Notes: generated by a model from the sequence alone, not told the origin. DNA of 64,000 bases from Streptomyces sp. NRRL WC-3618 (GCF_001280005.1 NZ_LGDW01000096.1:1-64000); one strand, 5' to 3'; shown: positions 9,453 to 19,315, counted from the stretch's first letter. Program-made: numbers and translations.

Positions 9453-10073
9453 ATGGACTCCCGCATAGCACGCATACGCTCCAAGCTGGCAAAGGTCTCG
9501 TACCAGGTGCAGCGCAGCCACTCGGGGGGCGCAGAGCGTCACGCGTTTCGCGTTGGGCCGCGCATCAGTTCTGCGCAGGCGGACGCCTTCGAGGGCGAAC
9601 ACCACATCGAATTGCCGTCGGCCTACCGAAAGTTCCTTGTCGAGCTTGGCGGCAGCGGTGCCGGCCCCTTCCACGGTCTGCTTCCGCTGGAGGAGTGCAG
9701 GCTGTACACCATGGACCGGCAGCCGCCGGACGGCACCCCGCGGGGATTCCATCACGTGAGCCACCCGGACGCGCTGCAAGGAGACCTGTTCCTCCACATT
9801 ATCGAGATGGGCTGCACCGACCTATGCCTCATCGGTGTGACCGGCCCCCTCACCGGCCGCATGCTCACCGGGAACGCGGACGGCTTCCGGCCCCCGAACG
9901 TCTCCTCGGCCCAGGACTTCCTCTCCTGGTACGAACGCTGGCTGGATCACATGCGGGACGGCAAGGACAACGGCGCTCTGGGGCTCATCTCCCCGGCGAC
10001 CGTCGCAAGCGCCCCCTGGGGCCCCCGGGCCAGGGCCCGGCACCCTCTGTGGTCGCAAGCCACAGACTGCTGA
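9453..10073 (+). CDS. SMI1/KNR4 (SUKH) family protein, C-terminus probably altered
   Basis: About 206 aa. The region around residues 30-65 carries the SUKH core (ISSAQADAFEGEHHIELPSA, YRKFLVELGGSGAGP, HGLLPLEE), and the end of the conserved domain is FLSWYERWLDHM. SUKH proteins are often immunity proteins against polymorphic toxins. ATG 9453 is preferred over an upstream frame extension because the conserved region starts soon after it; the ribosome site (GAAGAG) is weak. After about residue 170 the sequence no longer looks like the family (ASAPWGPRARARHPLW), and the group II intron begins within 30-40 bases of the stop. The native C-terminus may therefore have been replaced at that junction. 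Confidence 0.7.
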   Translation: MDSRIARIRSKLAKVSYQVQRSHSGGAERHAFRVGPRISSAQADAFEGEHHIELPSAYRKFLVELGGSGAGPFHGLLPLEECRLYTMDRQPPDGTPRGFHHVSHPDALQGDLFLHIIEMGCTDLCLIGVTGPLTGRMLTGNADGFRPPNVSSAQDFLSWYERWLDHMRDGKDNGALGLISPATVASAPWGPRARARHPLWSQATDC

Positions 10074-10596
10074 AGCGACGGGACTCGGAACCGAGATCCT
10101 CACAGCCCGTGTCTCATGAGACACGGCGAAGTTTGGAGAACGCCAACAGGCGCGGGAAAGCTCAAGTGGGTGAACGCAAGTGAACCTCCGATGAGGCTTC
10201 GTCATACCAAGGTCGCGCAATGGCATTTGTTCGGCGGCTGAAGGGCCTGGCGTTGGAAAGCGCAAGGTGGCCACCTGCCCCTTCTTGCAGGCGGCTCGAT
10301 TACCACTGGCCCCGGAGTATAGGAGGCACCCTCCTTGAGCGCATCTGAGTGGAGTGGAACATGGAAATCCCGTACAGGTCCGGTCTTGCAGCCGGTAGGC
10401 CGAAGGCAACGACGGTGAACTCCTGTGCGGGGAAGGATGACCCAAGAAGCGAACGCTGCCAGGACGAAAGTTCACGGGAAAGCGCAGGCCGCGGAGCCTC
10501 ATCCGCTGCGCATAACCGGGCAGATACCGACCTCGATGGCCGGGCCCGAAAGGGAACCCACGTGGGTCAGGTGGATCTTTGAAGAGGCGAAGCGAG

Positions 10597-12403
10597 ATGT
10601 CAGCACCGGGGTGCAAATTGGACGCGGCAAGCGCGAGGGATGCGGCAATCGCCTCCCTCGATCGTGAGCCAGCGAATGGAGCTCTGGACGTCTCCGATGC
10701 GCAGTACTGGCACAGCGTCAACTGGCCAGAAGCAGAGGGGCACGTACGGCGTCTTCGGAAGAGAATCTTCAAGGCTACGCAGGATGGCGACCTCAAGAGA
10801 GTTCGCAATCTTCAGCGACTGATGCTCAAATCTCACTCGAACACGCTCGTCAGCGTGAAAAGGGTGACGATGCAGAGTGTCGGACGACGAACAGCGGGAA
10901 TTGATGGCGAGAAGGCTCTCAATCCGTCTGCGCCGAGGGCGGATGGTGAGGGAGTTAGGTTCTGTCTCGGCCTCTAAATCCAAGCCTGTTCGCCGGGTAT
11001 ACATCCCTAAAGCGAATGGTGCGATGAGGCCGCTCGGTATTCCTGTTCTGAGGGACCGAGCCCAGCAGGCGAGGGTGAAGAATGCTCTTGAGCCTGAATG
11101 GGAAGCGAACTTCGAAGGGGCCAGCTACGGCTTTCGGCCTGAGCGTGGATGCCACGATGCGATCGAGAAGATCTTCCGGACCGTCTCGACCCGCAAGTCG
11201 CGGAAACCCTGGGTGCTGGACGCTGACCTCGCGAGCGCGTTCGACCGAATCGACCATGAGCATCTGCTAGGGACGATGGGTTGCTTCCCCGCCAGGGACG
11301 CAATCCAGCGATGGTTGAAGGCCGGCGTGATGGACAGGGGACGGTTTGCGCCCACCGAGGAGGGAACTCCTCAGGGCGGTGTGATCAGTCCGCTGCTACT
11401 GAACGTCGCGCTGCACGGCATGGAGGAGGCTTTGGGGCGCCGAACAGGAATGCATCATGTGACGCTCCAGAAGTTCCCTCGCCCGGTGCGGTACGCGGAC
11501 GACTTCGTAGTGTTTTGCCACTCGGAAGAGGAAGCGAAGAATGTGAAGCTCGTGCTCTCTGGATGGCTGTCGCCGAGAGGGCTTACCTTCAACGAGCAGA
11601 AGACCCGAGTGGTCAAGCTCGAAGACGGTTTCGATTTCTTAGGGTTCAACGTTCGGAAGTACGACGGCAAGCTGATCATCAAACCGAGCCGGGACTCCAT
11701 CCGTAGGATCAAGCGGGAGATGAACGCAAGGGTCAAGGCCCTTCGGGGGGCTCCTGTCGAACAGGCCGTCAGAAGCCTGAACCCCCTGATCAAGGGATGG
11801 GCCACCTACTACAGAGGAGTTGTCTCCACGGAGACCTTCGCCTCACTCGACCATCATGTATGGCGGTTGACGTGGAAGTGGGCCCGATGGCGCCACCCCA
11901 AGAAGTCCAAGGCATGGATCGTGGACCGCTATTGGGGGAAGTTCCATCCTCAGCGGAACGACCGCTGGGTATTCGGCGACAAGGACACGAGTAGGTACCT
12001 GTACAAGTTCGCGTGGACCAGGATTGTGAGGCACATTCCTGTGAAGGGGACAGCATCGAAGGATGATGCCAGCCTCTCGGAGTACTGGGCCAACCGCACG
12101 CGGAAGCGCAAGCATCCACAGGCAGACGGTCCCAATGTCTACCTGGCTGCGCGACAGAAAGGGCTATGCCCTCTGTGCGGTTTGGACTTGATCGCGGGCG
12201 CGGGCTACGAGCCGGATGACGTGCGCGAATGGGCACGCTGGTTCGACGCGAAAGCCCGAACCCTCAACAGGCATCACGTCGTGTACCGAAGCCGAGGTGG
12301 ATCGGATGACCGCTCGAACTTGGTCCTCATCCACACAGAATGCCACCGCCAGCTCCATGCTCGCGATGGTGGTCCGAACCCGGAGAGGAATACCTGCATG
12401 TAA
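10597..12403 (+). pseudogene. group II intron reverse transcriptase/maturase/HNH endonuclease, split by a frameshift
   Basis: The N-terminal part starts at ATG 10597. It carries the RT0 region (WHSVNWPEAEGHVRRLRKRI; LVSVKRVTMQSVGRRTAGID) and ends at TAA 10975. The rest is read in the +1 frame from about 10930: the fingers motif VYIPKANGAMRPLGIPV, RT catalytic YADD (11492-11503), domain X (LIKGWATYYRGVV), and a C-terminal CPLCG plus HNH endonuclease domain (NRHHVVYRSRGGSDD). Removing a single C in the GCGCCGAGG stretch (10930-10938) restores one continuous protein, SARGRMVRELGSVS. So a one-base insertion has split the gene, or the base is a sequence error. If real, the intron can still be spliced only by a maturase acting in trans. 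Confidence 0.85.
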
Positions 12404-12419
12404 GCCCTGGGGATCTGCT

Positions 12420-12454
12420 TGAGCCGTGTGCGTCGACGAGGCGCACGCACGGTT
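12420..12454 (+). ncRNA. group II intron domain V catalytic hairpin
   Basis: GAGCCGTGTGCG pairs with CGCACGCACGGTTC around the bulge and tetraloop region, with the invariant AGC triad at its base. It sits 17 bases after the maturase stop. This is the most conserved element of group II introns and identifies the class of RNA unambiguously. Confidence 0.88.
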
Positions 12455-12497
12455 CTGAGGGGGGCCTCGTCCTGAGAGGGGCGGGGCCTACCCGACA

Positions 12498-12897
12498 GGT
12501 CCGCGGCCTGTTTCAGGACGATCCGGAGCATCCCGCGGCGCCGCTGTTTCCCTCCGAGCGGCTGCCGAAGCCGGTGGCGGCGCTGAACCTTCCGATCGCT
12601 CCGGCGATCGTCCCGGCGACGTTCCGGCGGGCGCTGCAGTCGGCATCGCGGCTGTATCTGCCCGGGCCGGTACCGGAGTTGTTCCCGCATCTGCTGAGGC
12701 ATGCGTGCGCCATCCACAACTACGAGCGCGGCATGACGTTGTGGGAGGTACAGCGGATGCTCGGACATATCTGGACGACTACGACGGTCAATTACCTGGC
12801 AACGGCCCAGGCCGATCCCGAACAGGGGGACCGCTGGCTGCAGTCGGCAGCGCGGGCCGGACAGCGGCTGGTCGCGGATAAGGGGAGTTTGCGGTGA
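12498..12897 (+). pseudogene. tyrosine recombinase, C-terminal catalytic fragment
   Basis: The frame emerges from the intron end and encodes the last about 130 residues of an integrase/tyrosine recombinase. It contains HLLRHACAIHNYERGM (HxLRH box), VQRMLGH, and TTVNYLATAQ with the nucleophile Tyr. The N-terminal half and the first catalytic Arg are absent, because the intron (and before it an unrelated SUKH gene) lies upstream. Its stop codon overlaps the next start (GTGA), so it was once the first gene of a translationally coupled module with an XRE gene and a second recombinase. Confidence 0.8.
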
Positions 12898-13220
12898 AGT
12901 GGAATCTGCGCTGGGCAGCCGCCAAGAGCGACATCTGGCGGCCGGTCCACCTGTAGGCGGCGTTCGTGAAGGTGGGCTTCACGCCGTCGCTGAGCAAGGT
13001 CGCCGCCCTGTGGGGCGGCACTCCGGTGACGGTGCGGCTGGAGGACCTGGACAAGATCTGCGCGGCGCTGGGATGCACGGTGGCCGACCTGATGGAGGCC
13101 GAGCCGGTGGCTGCCGTCGGGGGCCAGGAGGGGCAACAGCGGGCGGTCGGCAGCGAGGCGGGACCGGTGCGGCCGGTGCCGCGCAGAGACGGCCCGCGCC
13201 GGCTGCGGCCGCCGAACTGA
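12894..13220 (+). pseudogene. XRE-family regulator with an in-frame stop codon
   Basis: Starting at GTG 12894, which overlaps the recombinase stop and has AGGGGAG upstream, the frame reads VKWNLRWAAAKSDIWRPVHL, then TAG (12954-12956). It continues in the same frame as AAFVKVGFTPSLSKVAALWG and VRLEDLDKICAALGCTVADL, a clear small HTH protein. A single base change (for example CAG to TAG) explains the break. An internal GTG at 12966 could start a product lacking the first helix. This small HTH gene sits between two recombinase genes. Confidence 0.8.
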
Positions 13221-13234
13221 CGGTGGGGGCCGCA

Positions 13235-15606
13235 GTGAGGGTGCGGCAGTGTGGGCTCTGCCTGGACTGGGGCGTGTCGCGTCTGTGGACGGGCTGTGCT
13301 GGAGCTGTCGTGGCTGGCTGGAGAACCGGGAGACGGGGCGGTGTCTGCGGTGCTGCCGGGTCGGGGCTGTGGACGGTGACGGACTGTGCCGTCCGTGCGT
13401 GATCGCGGTGCGGGAGGAGATCCGGGCCGGCATCGAGGCAGTCTTCCCGGGGCCGACTCAGCTGCACATCTACGTGCTGGGTCTGGGGCAGCAGGGTGCG
13501 CGGAACCTGCCGCATCCCCGAGGTGCGGCCACTCCTTATCTGCGGCCGCGCGAGGCGCGGCAGTTGGTCGACGACCCCAGGATCTGTCCCGCGGTGATGC
13601 GCGGCCAACTGACGTTGTTTCCGGTCCGGCGGCGCCTGGAGCGGAGCGATGCCCGGCGGATCAGCGGCCGCACGTGGCCGGAGGAGGAGGTCCTGCAGGC
13701 GCTCGCCGGGCAGCGGGCGGCGAACGCGGGGCTGAGCGGGACGTGGCCGAAGATGGTGCTGCGGCTGATCAGGTGTGCGCCGGCAATCCGGGATGCCGAG
13801 GGGGAGGAACTGATCGCGCAGGAGATGCTCGATCAGGTGCAGTTGCCGTTGAAAGCTGCCGCCGCTGAACTGCTCGCGCGGGCAGGGATGTTGAGGCCGC
13901 GCACGGCCCCGCCCCCGGCGGCCTGTCCGGTGCGTTCCTGCGCGGACTGTGCGTGCTGGGGCGTTACGGCGACCCGGTGCCGTGGCTGTCGCGAATGGCG
14001 GAACAATCGTGAGCGTTACCGGGCGGACCGATGTCCGAGGTACCGGCGGGACGATCTGCCGCTGCACACGGAGGAGGGCATCTGCCGCGCCTGTCTGACC
14101 TACGTGCGCGAAGTCGGCGGCGATGTCCTTCACGCAACTCGCCTTCGCCGGACCGCTCGCGCACCAGCTCAAGCGGCGGGCCGGGGAGCTGGGGTTCGTC
14201 GTGCACAACCGGTCCGGCCCAGCCTCTCGTTCACGCGCCCGGCCCGGCACGACTCCCTGCCCGGAGGGACAGACGGTGGCTATGCCGGTAGGCCCGGGGC
14301 AGCTTTGTCTGTTCTCGATGCCGCGGACCTGGCAGCGCAAGCAGCGCGCCCGCGTCCTTGCGCTGCCCCCGTTGTCCCCACTGCCGGCTCCGGCGCAGGA
14401 GCTGCTGGGCACCTTCACCGCCGCCTAACCGCGGTCCTGGCTCGCCGACAAACGCAACGTGCCGGGCGGTGCGGCCGTGGTCTTGCATACTCTGCTGGCC
14501 CGGCTGGGGCCGCACGTGCCGATCCCCGAGCGCGACGTACGTTCCCTGGCCGGGACCGTTGCGGCCGGCACCGCCGCCACGCGCCGTGTCATCTCCTTCC
14601 TCCACGCGCACGCGCTGCTGGAGGCGGACGAACTCTCCGAGAACCCGGGCAGCTGCTCACCGACGTCCAACACCAAGTACTCCCGCACATACCGGACTTG
14701 AGTCAGGAACGGCGCGACCGGTACGACGAGCAGGCCCTGCACACGCGGATCGCTCGGCTTCCCGCTCCGATGTCCGACCAGCTGAGCACCTGGGTGCGGG
14801 CGCTGCACGGTCAAGGCCGCTACCGGCACACCCCCGCCGGCTTCCGGCGCATCCGTCGCTACCTGCGCATCGCCTGGCCGACCCTGACTTTGTGGACGGC
14901 GGCCGGGCTGGACCTGCGGCAGGTCACTGCCGATCACATCACGAGCGAACTCGCCCGCCATCAGGGCAACGTGGCCCGCGGGCTGCTCAGCGTGCTGCGC
15001 AGCTTTTTCCGGGCCCTGAAGCAGGAGCGACTGATCTTCCTCAACCCCACGGCCGGGCTGCAGCTGCCCGCTGGAGTACACCTGCCGCGGCCATTGTCCA
15101 GCGATCGGCTGGCCGGGGCCCTGGACCGGCTGGATGGTCCCGCCGCGCGCCTCATCGTCGGTCTGGTCGCCATCCACGCCGTGCGTGCCGTGGAGGTCGT
15201 CCGGCTCGACCTGGCCGACCCCGACCTCGCCCGCCGGACACTGGCGGTGCGCCGGGGTGAGGGCATCCGCCTCGTCCACCTCGACGACCTGAGCATCGAC
15301 CTGGCGGCCGACCGGCTGCGCGAGCGCCGCCGCCGCTGGCCCCAGGCCACGAACCCGCACCTGCTCAGCACCTCCCAGACCTACCGGCACCCGGCCTCCC
15401 CGCAGATCAGCTATTGCGCGATGCGGGCCGTGTTCGACCAGATCGGGCTGCTGCCACGGCAGGTATGGGCCGACCGCATCCTGGACGAGGCCCGGCAGAC
15501 CGCCGATCCGGTCCACCTCGTCCGCCTCTTCGGCATCTACCCCAGCATCGCCGTGAAGGACGTACACGCCGCGCACCCGGACAAGGCCCTGCCAAGGATC
15601 CGTTGA
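13235..15606 (+). pseudogene. large recombinase-like protein with Cys-rich N-terminus, decayed
   Basis: The reconstructed protein is about 790 aa. It starts with a zinc-ribbon-like stretch (RQCGLCLDWG... LCWSCRGW... CLRCC... LCRPC). A second Cys cluster lies in the middle, and the C-terminal part resembles a phage-integrase core (RRYLRIAWPTLTLW; LLSVLRSFFRALKQ; IVGLVAIHAVRAVEVVRL; RLFGIYPSIAVKDV). The frame changes at about 13280, 14110 and 14645, and a TAA interrupts it at 14426-14428, so it cannot make a full product. It follows the broken XRE gene by 14 bases. The clear match of pieces in different frames argues for real decay over chance. Confidence 0.75.
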
Positions 15607-15799
15607 TCGGCGAAACGATCACCGCCTCGGCTGCCATTCGCCGAGGAGCCGGACATCTACTGGCTCTGCCCCCGTATCAGCACGGGAATCCGTCGCGGCC
15701 TGCATCACGACAGGGGGCGTTGTTCGATCCCTGCGCCACGTTCTCGGAACCGGCTACAGCACTCGTTGGCTGAAGAATCCCGCGGATCTTCCGGCCGAC

Positions 15800-16666
15800 T
15801 TACCGGACTCCGCCGAGAAGGCGCGTGGCGTGGCGGACGGCGGCGATGGCGTCCCGGTCGTCGGTTGTGCGGGTGGCGACCGCGATCTCCACGGGCAGTC
15901 CGTCGAACGGAACGAACCGGACGTCCGGATGTGGGTAGAAGCGGCCGGCTGCCTCGGCGTGCAAGGCGATACGGCCGGTTGTCGCCACGGCTCCCGGTAT
16001 GGCGGCGGGGTGACGCAGGGCGCCGCGGTGGTGGGACCCGTCGGCGGCGGGGCCGGACCACGCTTCGAGCGCGGGATGCGCGAGGGCGGTGGGCAGCCAC
16101 GGGCTGTCACTGACGTCGGCCTCGGTCAGCCGGTTGGCGTCGGCGAGAGGGGAACGGGCGGGGACGACCACGACCCGGGGCATGGTCAGGGCGGGCTCGA
16201 AGACGAGCCCGTCGACGGGGCCGGCGTACTGGACGATGCCCACGTCGACGCGGTGGCTGCGGACCGCTTCGTACTGGTCGGCCAGGTCCAGTTCGGCGTA
16301 GGAGAAGGTGACGGCGGGTTCTTGGCTGTGCACGGCCTCGGTCAGGTCCGGCCAGCGTTCGGCGAGTCCGAATCCCAGGACGCCCAGCGTGAGGAGCTTT
16401 TCGTCGGCGGCGCGGTGGTGGTGGTGTTCGGTGAGGGAGTCCACGGTGTCCAGCAGGGACCGGGCCTCGGCGATCAGCCGCTCGCCCGCAGGGGTGAGGG
16501 TCACCCGGCGGCTGGTGCGTTCGAAAAGCCTGGTGCCCAGTTCCCGTTCCAGCCGCTGGATGTGGCGGCCGAAGGGCTGGGGGCTGATGTAGTGCCGCTG
16601 CGCGGCCCTGCCGAAGTGCAGTTCCTCCGACAGTGTCACCGCGTAGCGGAGCGCCCGGATGTCCAT
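15800..16666 (-). CDS. LysR-family transcriptional regulator
   Basis: About 288 aa. The N-terminal winged HTH (LRYAVTLSEELHFGRAAQRH, YISPQPFGRHIQRLEREL, LFERTSRRVTLTPAGERLI) is followed by an effector-binding domain. ATG 16666 is chosen because GGAGG lies 8 bases upstream; an in-frame extension lacks this. It is divergent from the amidohydrolase operon starting at 16866, the classical LysR arrangement, and two inverted repeats in the shared 200-base promoter region are candidate binding sites. The effector is unknown; an intermediate of the adjacent pathway is likely. Confidence 0.9.
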   Translation of the reverse strand: MDIRALRYAVTLSEELHFGRAAQRHYISPQPFGRHIQRLERELGTRLFERTSRRVTLTPAGERLIAEARSLLDTVDSLTEHHHHRAADEKLLTLGVLGFGLAERWPDLTEAVHSQEPAVTFSYAELDLADQYEAVRSHRVDVGIVQYAGPVDGLVFEPALTMPRVVVVPARSPLADANRLTEADVSDSPWLPTALAHPALEAWSGPAADGSHHRGALRHPAAIPGAVATTGRIALHAEAAGRFYPHPDVRFVPFDGLPVEIAVATRTTDDRDAIAAVRHATRLLGGVR

Positions 16667-16725
16667 GCGTGTGCCTCCGTGCCTCCCGCTCCGTACCGCC
16701 CGCATTGCCGGTGCTTCCGTTTACG

Positions 16726-16839
16726 CCAGAGGAGGCCGGGCCGTCAACACCTCGGACACGGCCGGTTCACAACCATTTCGGCTGATGATCCCCGGCGTGC
16801 TCCTCTGGTGAGGTGAGTCCACGAGAGGCACTTGCCTCT
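16726..16839. promoter_or_regulatory. divergent promoter region with two inverted repeats
   Basis: CCAGAGGAG (16726-16734) and CTCCTCTGG (16800-16808) are perfect inverted repeats 65 bases apart. AGAGGCA-CT-TGCCTCT at 16824-16839 is a perfect 7+7 palindrome just before the amidohydrolase ribosome site (GAAGGAG). These are candidate LysR or other operator sites; function is inferred from position only. Confidence 0.4.
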
Positions 16840-16865
16840 GTGGCTCGGATGACGAAGGAGTCATC

Positions 16866-18317
16866 ATGACTCGGCATCGCGTTGTGCTGCGCGGCGGCAC
16901 CGTCCTCACCATGGATCCGCAACTGGGGAACCTGCCCCGCGGTGACGTGCTGATCGAGGACGGTGTGATCGCCGCGGTGGCACCGGACCTCTCCGTCGAC
17001 GAGACGGAGGCGGAGACGGTGGACGTCACGGGGCACATCGTGGCGCCCGGCATGATCGACACCCACCGGCACACCTGGCAGACGCAGCTGCGCGCCCTGT
17101 GCGCCGACTGGACCCTGGCGGACTACCTGTTCGGCATCCGGCTCGGCGTCTCACCGGCCTACCTCGCCGAAGACGTCCACCTGGGCAATCACCTCGGCGC
17201 CCTGGACGCCCTGAACTCCGGCGTCACCACGATTCTGGACTTCTCGCACTGCAACAACACGCCCGAGCACGCCGATGCCGCGATCACCGGGCTGCGGGAC
17301 GCGGGAATCCGCGCGGTGTTCGGCTACGGCTTCTTCGAGTCGAACCCGATCCAGCCGCCGCACTTCACCGACCACGCCTTGCGCCTGGCGGACTTCGGGC
17401 GCGTCGCCGACACCCACTTCCCGAGCCGGGACTCGCTGGTGACCCTCGGGGTGGCGCTCACCGAGTACGGCACGCTTCCGTTCGACGCCACCCGCGCCGA
17501 GATCACCGCCGCCCGCGAACGGGACGCGCTGATCGTCACGCACACCGGTTGTGTGTGGTCACTGCCGAGCGGTGTGCGCGAATTCGCCGCGGCGGGCCTG
17601 CTCGGACCGGACCAGGTCCACGTGCACTGCAACACCCTCACCGACGAGGAGTGGCGCCTGCTGGCCGACCACGGCGCCAAGCTGTCGATCTCGGTCGAGA
17701 CCGAACTCAACATGGGCATGGGCCGCCCCGCCTTTGCCGCCGCCCGCCGGCACGGCATCAAACCGACCCTGTCCTGCGACGTCGTCTCCCTCAACACCGG
17801 TGACCTGTTCACCCAGACCCGCATGGGCCTGTCCTTCCAACGCTGGGCCGACACCGAGGCGCTCAACCTCGCCGGCGGAGACCCCACGAGCGTGACCGTC
17901 ACCGCGCAGGAGGCGCTGGCCTGGACCACGGTCAACGCGGCCGAGGCGATCGGACTCGATCACCGCATCGGCAGCCTCACCCCCGGCAAGCAGGCCGACA
18001 TCATCGTGACCGGCGGGGCCGGCATGTCCCAGCACCCGCACCTCGACCCGGCCGGCACCCTCGTCTTCCAGACCACCCCCGCCGACGTCCGCCACGTCCT
18101 GGTCGCCGGCCGCTTCGCCAAGCGCGACGGCCGACTCACCGGCACCGACCTTCCGGCCCTGACGGCACGGGCCGACGCCTCGGCCGAAACGGTCCTCGGC
18201 CGGCTCGCCGCCGCCGGGCGCCCCCTGCCCGGCACCCCTCCGGAGGGGTGGGGCCTCATCGCCCGTATGTCGTCGGAGCTCCAGGCGACTCCGGAACACC
18301 AGCAGCCTGGAAAGTAG
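16866..18317 (+). CDS. amidohydrolase (cytosine deaminase / TrzA-like family)
   Basis: A 483-aa cytoplasmic metal-dependent hydrolase. The N-terminal beta-sandwich leads to APGMIDTHRHTWQ (HxH metal ligands H67 and H69). Further metal or substrate His/Asp motifs follow (VTHTGCVW; VHVHCNTLTDEEW; LSCDVVSLN). The C-terminus has the usual HRIGSLTPGKQADIIV. Members deaminate or hydrolyse cyclic amidines, chlorotriazines or thioadenosine-type substrates; the substrate here cannot be told. GAAGGAG lies 6 bases before the ATG. It is the first gene of the LysR-linked operon; the next gene starts 2 bases after its stop. Confidence 0.88.
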   Translation: MTRHRVVLRGGTVLTMDPQLGNLPRGDVLIEDGVIAAVAPDLSVDETEAETVDVTGHIVAPGMIDTHRHTWQTQLRALCADWTLADYLFGIRLGVSPAYLAEDVHLGNHLGALDALNSGVTTILDFSHCNNTPEHADAAITGLRDAGIRAVFGYGFFESNPIQPPHFTDHALRLADFGRVADTHFPSRDSLVTLGVALTEYGTLPFDATRAEITAARERDALIVTHTGCVWSLPSGVREFAAAGLLGPDQVHVHCNTLTDEEWRLLADHGAKLSISVETELNMGMGRPAFAAARRHGIKPTLSCDVVSLNTGDLFTQTRMGLSFQRWADTEALNLAGGDPTSVTVTAQEALAWTTVNAAEAIGLDHRIGSLTPGKQADIIVTGGAGMSQHPHLDPAGTLVFQTTPADVRHVLVAGRFAKRDGRLTGTDLPALTARADASAETVLGRLAAAGRPLPGTPPEGWGLIARMSSELQATPEHQQPGK

Positions 18318-18319
18318 TT

Positions 18320-19315
18320 ATGCGCTTCGTCACCTACACCGAAAACGACGGCAACGGCGATGGCAACGGCGTCGGCGTACTCGACGCCGACGACCTCGTC
18401 CACGCGCTCCCACCCGGTATCCGTCTCATCGACCTGCTCGACGACCCGCAGCGACTGCACGACGCCGCGGACAACGCGCTGCGCGATCCTCACGCCGTGC
18501 ACCCCTACGCCTCGCTCAGGCTGCGCGCACCGATTCCCCAGCCGCCGACCGTCCGGGACTTCATGACCTTCGAGAGTCACATCGCGGGCGTGGCCAGACT
18601 GGGCGGACCAGAGACCGGCCCGCCCGAGCAGTGGTACGAGGCTCCGGCCTTCTACTTCACCAACCCCTACGCCATCCAGGGCCCGCAGGACGACGTACGC
18701 ATCCCACCAGGCTGCGCGCGCTTCGACTTCGAACTGGAGGTCGCCGCCGTGATCGGCCGAGGCGGTCGGGACCTGAGCGTCGACGAGGCCGAGTCCCACA
18801 TCGCCGGATACGTCCTCATGAACGACTGGTCCGCGCGCGACCTGCAATTCACGGAAATGCAGGTTCGCCTCGGCCCCGCCAAGGGCAAGGACAGCGCCAC
18901 CACGCTCGGCCCGTTGTTCGTCACCCCCGACGAACTGGAGCCCTACCGCGCAGGCAACGCCTACGGCCTACGGATGACGGCCGCCGTCAACGGCAGAGTC
19001 GTCGGCGAGGACATGTGGAGCAACATGGCCTTCAGCTACGCCCAGATGATCGCCTACGCCTCGCGGGGCACCGAGGTCCGCACCGGCGACATCCTCGGCT
19101 CCGGGACCTGCGGCGGCGGCTGCCTGGCCGAACTGTGGGGACGCCACGGACTCGACGCCCACCCTCCCCTGGCCCCGGGAGACACCGTCACCCTGAGCGT
19201 CGAGCACCTGGGCACCCAGACCTGCCGCGTGACCGAGCGCGCCGCGCGCCCCATCGGCGATCTGCGGGCCACCTCGCACCCGCACGCCCTCGCACCCCAC
19301 GGAGACCGCCGATGA
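18320..19315 (+). CDS. fumarylacetoacetate hydrolase family protein
   Basis: A 331-aa protein with the FAH core: FDFELEVAAVIG (the E-x-E metal site), GYVLMNDWSARDLQ, GPLFVTPDEL, and the terminal substrate-loop region GDILGSGTCGGG with LAPGDTVTLSVEHLG. Family members cleave or isomerise 2-oxo acids or acylpyruvates in ring and amino-acid breakdown. Start ATG 18320 lies 2 bases after the amidohydrolase stop, with GGAAAG upstream. Its stop overlaps the next start (ATGA). It probably handles a downstream dicarbonyl intermediate of the same pathway. Confidence 0.88.
   Translation: MRFVTYTENDGNGDGNGVGVLDADDLVHALPPGIRLIDLLDDPQRLHDAADNALRDPHAVHPYASLRLRAPIPQPPTVRDFMTFESHIAGVARLGGPETGPPEQWYEAPAFYFTNPYAIQGPQDDVRIPPGCARFDFELEVAAVIGRGGRDLSVDEAESHIAGYVLMNDWSARDLQFTEMQVRLGPAKGKDSATTLGPLFVTPDELEPYRAGNAYGLRMTAAVNGRVVGEDMWSNMAFSYAQMIAYASRGTEVRTGDILGSGTCGGGCLAELWGRHGLDAHPPLAPGDTVTLSVEHLGTQTCRVTERAARPIGDLRATSHPHALAPHGDRR

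Larger units (their letters stand above)
10095..12497 (+). mobile_element. group II intron carrying an HNH-type reverse transcriptase
   Basis: The 3' part has a textbook domain V hairpin (12420-12454) and a domain VI-like helix, and the element ends near ...CCTACCCGAC. The intron-encoded protein lies within domain IV (10597-12403). The stretch 10095-10590 is non-coding and rich in short hairpins, as expected for domain I. I cannot fix the 5' boundary: no perfect GTGYG is present and GTGTCTCATG at about 10100 is the best candidate. The left flank is a SUKH gene and the right flank is recombinase debris. Confidence 0.8.
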
